DNA of 64,000 bases from Porticoccaceae bacterium LTM1. GTDB taxonomy: Bacteria; Pseudomonadota; Gammaproteobacteria; Pseudomonadales; Porticoccaceae. Within the stretch, counting starts at the first letter, position 1; each line of letters begins with the position of its first letter. Positions 60,330-64,000 of the stretch are shown one piece after another. Below the pieces are notes generated by a model, which did no database searches, was not told the DNA's origin, and saw only the letters and a list, made by a program, of their open reading frames with translations. The stretch covers positions 538,536 through 602,535 of the forward strand of contig CP127080.1 of NCBI GenBank assembly GCA_030252795.1. The letters are read 5' to 3'. Position numbers and translations under genes: made by a program.

Positions 60330-61265
60330 ATGAGCGAGCAACAAGTACACACCACCGTGCTGCTGAATGAGGCTGTTGATGCACTCATTACAGATCCTGA
60401 CGGTATCTACATTGACGGAACCTTTGGTCGCGGCGGCCACAGTGCGTTGATTCTCGAGCGTTTGTCTCAAGCTGGAAAACTCCTCGCTTTCGATAAAGAT
60501 CCGGAAGCCATTGCTCACGGTCGCCAGCGTTTTGCCGGTGACGACCGCTTTGAGCTGGTGCATGCGTCATTTGCGGACCTGGCAAGCGTAGTTGCTGAAC
60601 GTGGAATGGTCGGCAAGGTAACTGGAATTCTGGTGGATCTTGGGGTTTCCTCCCCACAGCTGGATGATGATCACCGCGGTTTCAGTTTTCTGCGCGATGG
60701 CCCGCTGGATATGCGTATGGACTCGTCTTCCGGCGAGAGTGCGGCCGAGTGGCTGGCTTACGAAAAAGAAGAAGAGATCGCTCGCGTACTCAAAGAGTAT
60801 GGCGAAGAGCGCTACGCCCGTCGCATGGCGCGGGCCATCGTGGAGATTCGCGACGAGCAGCCGATTACCACCACCAAACAGCTGGCCAAAATCGTTGCTG
60901 ATGCTCACCCGCGTTGGGAAAAGCACAAGCATCCGGCAACACGCGCTTTTCAGGCGATCCGCATTCATATCAATCGCGAACTGGACGATCTGCAGAAACT
61001 GCTGGCGGATTCTCTTGATGTATTGGCGATTGGTGGGCGATTGGTGGCGATCAGCTTCCACTCCCTGGAGGACCGAATTGTTAAACGCTTCATTCGCGAT
61101 CAGGAGCGTGGCCCTCAGTTGCCGCGTGGCGTACCGATTCGCGATGAGCAAGCCCAGCGCCGTATGAAGTCGTTGGGAAAACCGTTAAAGCCTGCCGACG
61201 AAGAGGTTGGCGGCAATGTTCGCTCCCGCAGCGCCATTATGCGGGTGGCTGAGAAACTGGCATGA
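60330..61265 (+). CDS. rsmH: 16S rRNA (cytosine-1402-N4)-methyltransferase
   Basis: 311 residues. [37 protein letters not shown] (SAM site), [32 protein letters not shown], and [17 protein letters not shown]. Acts on the same rRNA base as RsmI above. Second gene of the mra cluster. Confidence 0.97.
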   Translation: MSEQQVHTTVLLNEAVDALITDPDGIYIDGTFGRGGHSALILERLSQAGKLLAFDKDPEAIAHGRQRFAGDDRFELVHASFADLASVVAERGMVGKVTGILVDLGVSSPQLDDDHRGFSFLRDGPLDMRMDSSSGESAAEWLAYEKEEEIARVLKEYGEERYARRMARAIVEIRDEQPITTTKQLAKIVADAHPRWEKHKHPATRAFQAIRIHINRELDDLQKLLADSLDVLAIGGRLVAISFHSLEDRIVKRFIRDQERGPQLPRGVPIRDEQAQRRMKSLGKPLKPADEEVGGNVRSRSAIMRVAEKLA

Positions 61266-61275
61266 GGTTGGGCAA

Positions 61276-61551
61276 ATGACAGCCAAGTCGATGAACTGGA
61301 TGACCACAGCGCTTTGGGTCGGGGTGATTGCCTCGGCCCTTGCGGTTGTGCGTGCCAGTCACGATTGTCGAGCGCTGTTTGCCGAATTGGGTCAGCTCGA
61401 GAAACGCTCCGACCAGCTTCAGGTTGAGTGGGGGCAGCTGTTGCTGGAGCAGGCGACCCTGGCCTCGTTTGGTAGTGTTGAGCAGGCGGCACGCGATTCA
61501 CTGAATATGCGCGCCCCGGCATCTGACGATATTGTGGTGGTGCGCCAATGA
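61276..61551 (+). CDS. ftsL: Cell division protein FtsL
   Basis: 91 residues from ATG 61276. One transmembrane helix (WMTTALWVGVIASALAVVRASHDC), then a leucine-zipper-like periplasmic coiled coil (ALFAELGQLEKRSDQLQVEWGQLLLEQATLASFGSVEQAARDSLNM). The end RDSLNMRAPASDDIVVV is typical. Forms the FtsQLB complex. Overlaps ftsI by four bases. Confidence 0.93.
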   Translation: MTAKSMNWMTTALWVGVIASALAVVRASHDCRALFAELGQLEKRSDQLQVEWGQLLLEQATLASFGSVEQAARDSLNMRAPASDDIVVVRQ

Positions 61552-63314
61552 GTCGCTCAGCGCAGTCCCGCACCGAAACACCAAAACTGACCATTGCCAG
61601 ATGGCGCTTCGCACTCGTGGTATTGGCTCTATTGGTTATGCCGATCATGTTGATCTGGCATATCGCCGGATTGCAGGTGCTGCCGGATAACGATCGCGGC
61701 TTTGAATTTCTGCAAAGCCAGGGCGATGCCCGCACGGTGCGTACCGAAGAAATCGTTGCTAATCGCGGCCTGATTACCGATCGAAATGGTAGCCCGTTAG
61801 CGGTTAGCACACCTGTGGCCACCCTGTGGGCAAACCCCCAGGTGCTGACTCGCGAGCCTGCGGACCTCGCTCGGCTGGCAGATAAACTGGGGCTGTCATT
61901 GGCTGAGTTGCAACGTCGCCTGGACCGCTACCAGAGCAAAGAGTTTATGTATCTGAGTCGTCAGGTCAGCCCTGCAGAAGCAGATGATGTGTTGGCTCTG
62001 AAACTTGATGGAGTGCACGTTCGTCGCGAATACAAACGCTACTACCCGGCCGGGGAAGTGGTTGCGCAAATTGTTGGCGTTACCAATCTCGACGATATGG
62101 GCCAGGAAGGTATTGAGCTGGCTTTTGACAGTCACCTTGCGGGTAACCCGGGGGCCAAACGAGTGCTCAAGGATCGCAAAGGTCACGTGATCAAGGAGCT
62201 GGGACTGGTTCGCCGCGAGGAGCCTGGTCAGGATGTTGCCCTGAGTATAGATCTGCGTCTGCAGTATATCGCCTACCGTGAATTAAAAGCAGCGGTTAAC
62301 CGCTTTGGCGCAAAGGCAGGCTCCGTGGTGATCCTGGATGTAGGCAGTGGTGAAGTGCTGGCGATGGCCAACCAGCCTTCCTTTAACCCCAATGCCCGAG
62401 AAGATCGCAATCCGTCCGCGATGCGCAATCGCGCGGTAACCGACCGGGTTGAGCCGGGTTCAACCATGAAGCCCCTGACTATGGTGGCGGCGCTGGAGAG
62501 TGGCAAGTTCAAACCATCTACCCAAATTGATACTGGCATGGGCTATGTGCGTGTTGGATATAAGGACATCAAGGACCCGCGGGGTTACGGTGTACTTGAT
62601 CTGGCAGGTGTGTTGGCCAAGTCCAGCCAGGTGGGTACTTCGAAAATTGCCCTTGAGCTGGACCCGTTCCATGTTCGCGATGTGTTTGCCCGCACGGGTC
62701 TGGGGCAGGCTACTGGCCTCGAGTTTCCTGGTGAGGTGGATGGTTACCTCCCGGCGCCAATGCGCTGGGACGATGTTACCCGCACCACATTGGCATTTGG
62801 TTACGGTCTCAATGCGTCGCCCCTGCAAATCGCCAAATCCTATTTGGTGTTGGCGGCCGATGGCTTCTCCAAGCCGGTTACGTTGCTCAAGACAGGCAAA
62901 CAAGTTACCGGTGAACAGGTCATCGAGCCGGAAATAGCACACCAGATACTTGAGATGATGCAACAGGTGGTTGAGCCAGGTGGAACCGGAACCAAAGCGG
63001 CTTTACCTGCTTACCAAGTTGCCGGGAAAACAGGTACTTCCCGCAAAGTGGCTCAAACCGGTGGGTACGATGATACCCGCCACGTAGCTCTGTTTGCCGG
63101 AGCGGTTCCTGCCGACAACCCAAGGTTGGTATGTGTGGTCATGATTGATGAACCCACTGTGGGTGAAAAGCATGGCGGTGGTAAAGAGGCCGCACCAGTA
63201 TTTGCCAGCGTGATGGATGAGGCATTGCGGTTGCTTCAGGTGCCACCAAATGTACCCAGTGATGAACGGGTGGTTGCTCTCAAGAAAGTACCGCGGCAGG
63301 GAGGGTCAACATGA
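61548..63314 (+). CDS. ftsI: Peptidoglycan transpeptidase FtsI (PBP3)
   Basis: 588 residues. Membrane helix (ALVVLALLVMPIMLIWHIAGL), pedestal (ANRGLITDRNGSPLAVSTPVATLWANP), then transpeptidase with SxxK in EPGSTMKPLTM and KTG in VAGKTGTSRKV. The second motif, SSN in most relatives, here reads KSSQVGTSKIAL with Gln in place of Asn. Septal cross-linking with FtsW. Overlaps murE by four bases. Confidence 0.96.
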   Translation: MSRSAQSRTETPKLTIARWRFALVVLALLVMPIMLIWHIAGLQVLPDNDRGFEFLQSQGDARTVRTEEIVANRGLITDRNGSPLAVSTPVATLWANPQVLTREPADLARLADKLGLSLAELQRRLDRYQSKEFMYLSRQVSPAEADDVLALKLDGVHVRREYKRYYPAGEVVAQIVGVTNLDDMGQEGIELAFDSHLAGNPGAKRVLKDRKGHVIKELGLVRREEPGQDVALSIDLRLQYIAYRELKAAVNRFGAKAGSVVILDVGSGEVLAMANQPSFNPNAREDRNPSAMRNRAVTDRVEPGSTMKPLTMVAALESGKFKPSTQIDTGMGYVRVGYKDIKDPRGYGVLDLAGVLAKSSQVGTSKIALELDPFHVRDVFARTGLGQATGLEFPGEVDGYLPAPMRWDDVTRTTLAFGYGLNASPLQIAKSYLVLAADGFSKPVTLLKTGKQVTGEQVIEPEIAHQILEMMQQVVEPGGTGTKAALPAYQVAGKTGTSRKVAQTGGYDDTRHVALFAGAVPADNPRLVCVVMIDEPTVGEKHGGGKEAAPVFASVMDEALRLLQVPPNVPSDERVVALKKVPRQGGST

Positions 63315-64000
63315 TGGCCCTGCAACATACAGACAAGAACAAACACGCGACGCTGACTGAATTACTGGTTGGCGTCGAACTGCTTTCTGGCCAGGAAAGT
63401 CTGCAGGTTACTTCGCTGACCGCCGATAGTCGCCAAGTTGTGCCGGGATCGCTATTTCTGGCGTGCCCCGGTCTGACCGTCGACGGTCGCCAGTTTATGA
63501 AGGCTGCCGCTGGGCAAGGTGCGGTAGCAATTGCGGCTGAAGCTGAGGGGCTCGATGCATTTGAGGCTCCGGCCGGCGTTGCAGTGATTCCGGTTCAGGG
63601 GCTTTCTACCAGGCTCAGTACCATCGCTGGCCGCTTTTATGGCAACCCGTCGGAACACATGAAAGTGACCGGTATTACCGGCACTAATGGTAAAACCACC
63701 TGCAGCCAGTTACTGGCACAGCTACTGGCGCTGTTGGGTGAGCCGACCGGTGTGCTTGGCACGCTTGGCTATGGCCTGTTTGATCAGAAAACCGTGAATT
63801 TGCTGGGGGAAAGGGCAGCGACTTTCGTCGACGTCGGTATGACCACGCCAGACGCCATAAAAGTACAAGAGGTGCTTGCGAATCTGCTGGACGAAAGCGC
63901 TACCCATTTCTGCATGGAAGTCTCTTCCCACAGCCTTGATCAGGGCCGAGTGGCGGATGTTGCATTCCACACCGCGATCTTTACCAACCTCAGTCGGGAT
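63311..64000 (+). CDS. murE: UDP-N-acetylmuramoyl-tripeptide synthetase MurE, N-terminal part
   Basis: 230 residues before the window ends. TSLTADSRQVVPGSLFLACPG (UDP-binding part), the ATP loop VTGITGTNGKTTCSQLLAQLLAL, and MTTPDAIKVQEVLANLLDESATHFCMEVSSHSLDQGRV. Adds meso-diaminopimelate to UDP-MurNAc-dipeptide; the DNPR residue that would confirm this lies beyond the edge. ATG 63311 or 63314. Confidence 0.95.
   Translation, partial: MMALQHTDKNKHATLTELLVGVELLSGQESLQVTSLTADSRQVVPGSLFLACPGLTVDGRQFMKAAAGQGAVAIAAEAEGLDAFEAPAGVAVIPVQGLSTRLSTIAGRFYGNPSEHMKVTGITGTNGKTTCSQLLAQLLALLGEPTGVLGTLGYGLFDQKTVNLLGERAATFVDVGMTTPDAIKVQEVLANLLDESATHFCMEVSSHSLDQGRVADVAFHTAIFTNLSRD

Overview
The window is 64 kb of chromosome from a Gammaproteobacterium, most likely a marine, Cellvibrionales-like lineage. 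This rests on gene order and protein character: mraZ-rsmH-ftsL-ftsI-murE behind an A-type RNase P RNA gene; dolP-diaA-yraN-lpoA divergent from rsmI; proA-nadD-rsfS-rlmH-mrdA-rodA-mltB-rlpA-dacA-ybeD-lipB-lipA; mutY-yggX; hisB-hisH-hisA. Genus is not resolvable by reading alone. I saw no prophage, insertion sequence or CRISPR array; most of the window is dense housekeeping DNA with several accessory islands. Coding density is high and many neighbours overlap by 1 to 32 bases.

Layout. 1-2.5 kb: end of priA, an FtsN-like SPOR protein, a TRIC-type membrane protein and a CigR/RcnB-like exported protein. 2.6-4.9 kb: a long Cys/Met-type PLP enzyme with a divergent Lrp/AsnC regulator. 5.1-11.3 kb: an ECF sigma factor, FecR anti-sigma factor, STN-type TonB-dependent receptor and exported thioredoxin, apparently one surface-signalling uptake unit. 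11.3-12 kb: a gene-poor gap with a strong RNA hairpin, a fragment resembling a tRNA 3' end, and tRNA-Phe. 12-15.4 kb: yggX, mutY, asmA. 15.8-18.5 kb: a probable Zur-controlled zinc-uptake pair (His-rich ZnuD-like receptor and a DUF2946-like protein). 18.5-22.2 kb: an ATP-grasp (RimK-like), M14/DUF2817 and GNAT-C39 gene trio. 22.4-24.5 kb: hisBHA. 24.7-25.6 kb: a radical-SAM homologue without its cluster cysteines, behind a LexA box. 25.6-38 kb: a long run for NAD, ribosome, cell-elongation and lipoate functions. 38-42 kb: a membrane protein, photolyase and diguanylate cyclase. 42.1-50.4 kb: a CarH/LitR-type B12 photoreceptor regulator heading a tightly packed lipid-modification operon. 50.5-58.7 kb: flavin reductase, Lrp, pepQ, dolP-diaA-yraN-lpoA, rsmI and an ATP-NAD kinase-like protein. 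58.7-64 kb: a cluster of unusual palindromes, rnpB, and the start of the division/cell-wall cluster.

The strongest candidates for under-described biology are: (i) the B12-photoreceptor lipid operon, with two Cfa-like methyltransferases, a desaturase, an amine-oxidase-like flavoprotein, DUF1365, DUF2878 and DUF1295 proteins, a tandem 11-bp operator and a nearby photolyase; (ii) the RimK-like/M14/GNAT-C39 trio, which looks like a peptide-ligating and peptide-trimming system; (iii) a family of palindromic elements with a conserved core but copy-specific arms (four copies at about 0.34 and 58.7-59.1 kb) and a second family built the same way at 15.5-15.8 kb; and (iv) the SOS-boxed pseudo-radical-SAM gene. 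All functional statements come from reading motifs and recalled family knowledge; no database search was run.
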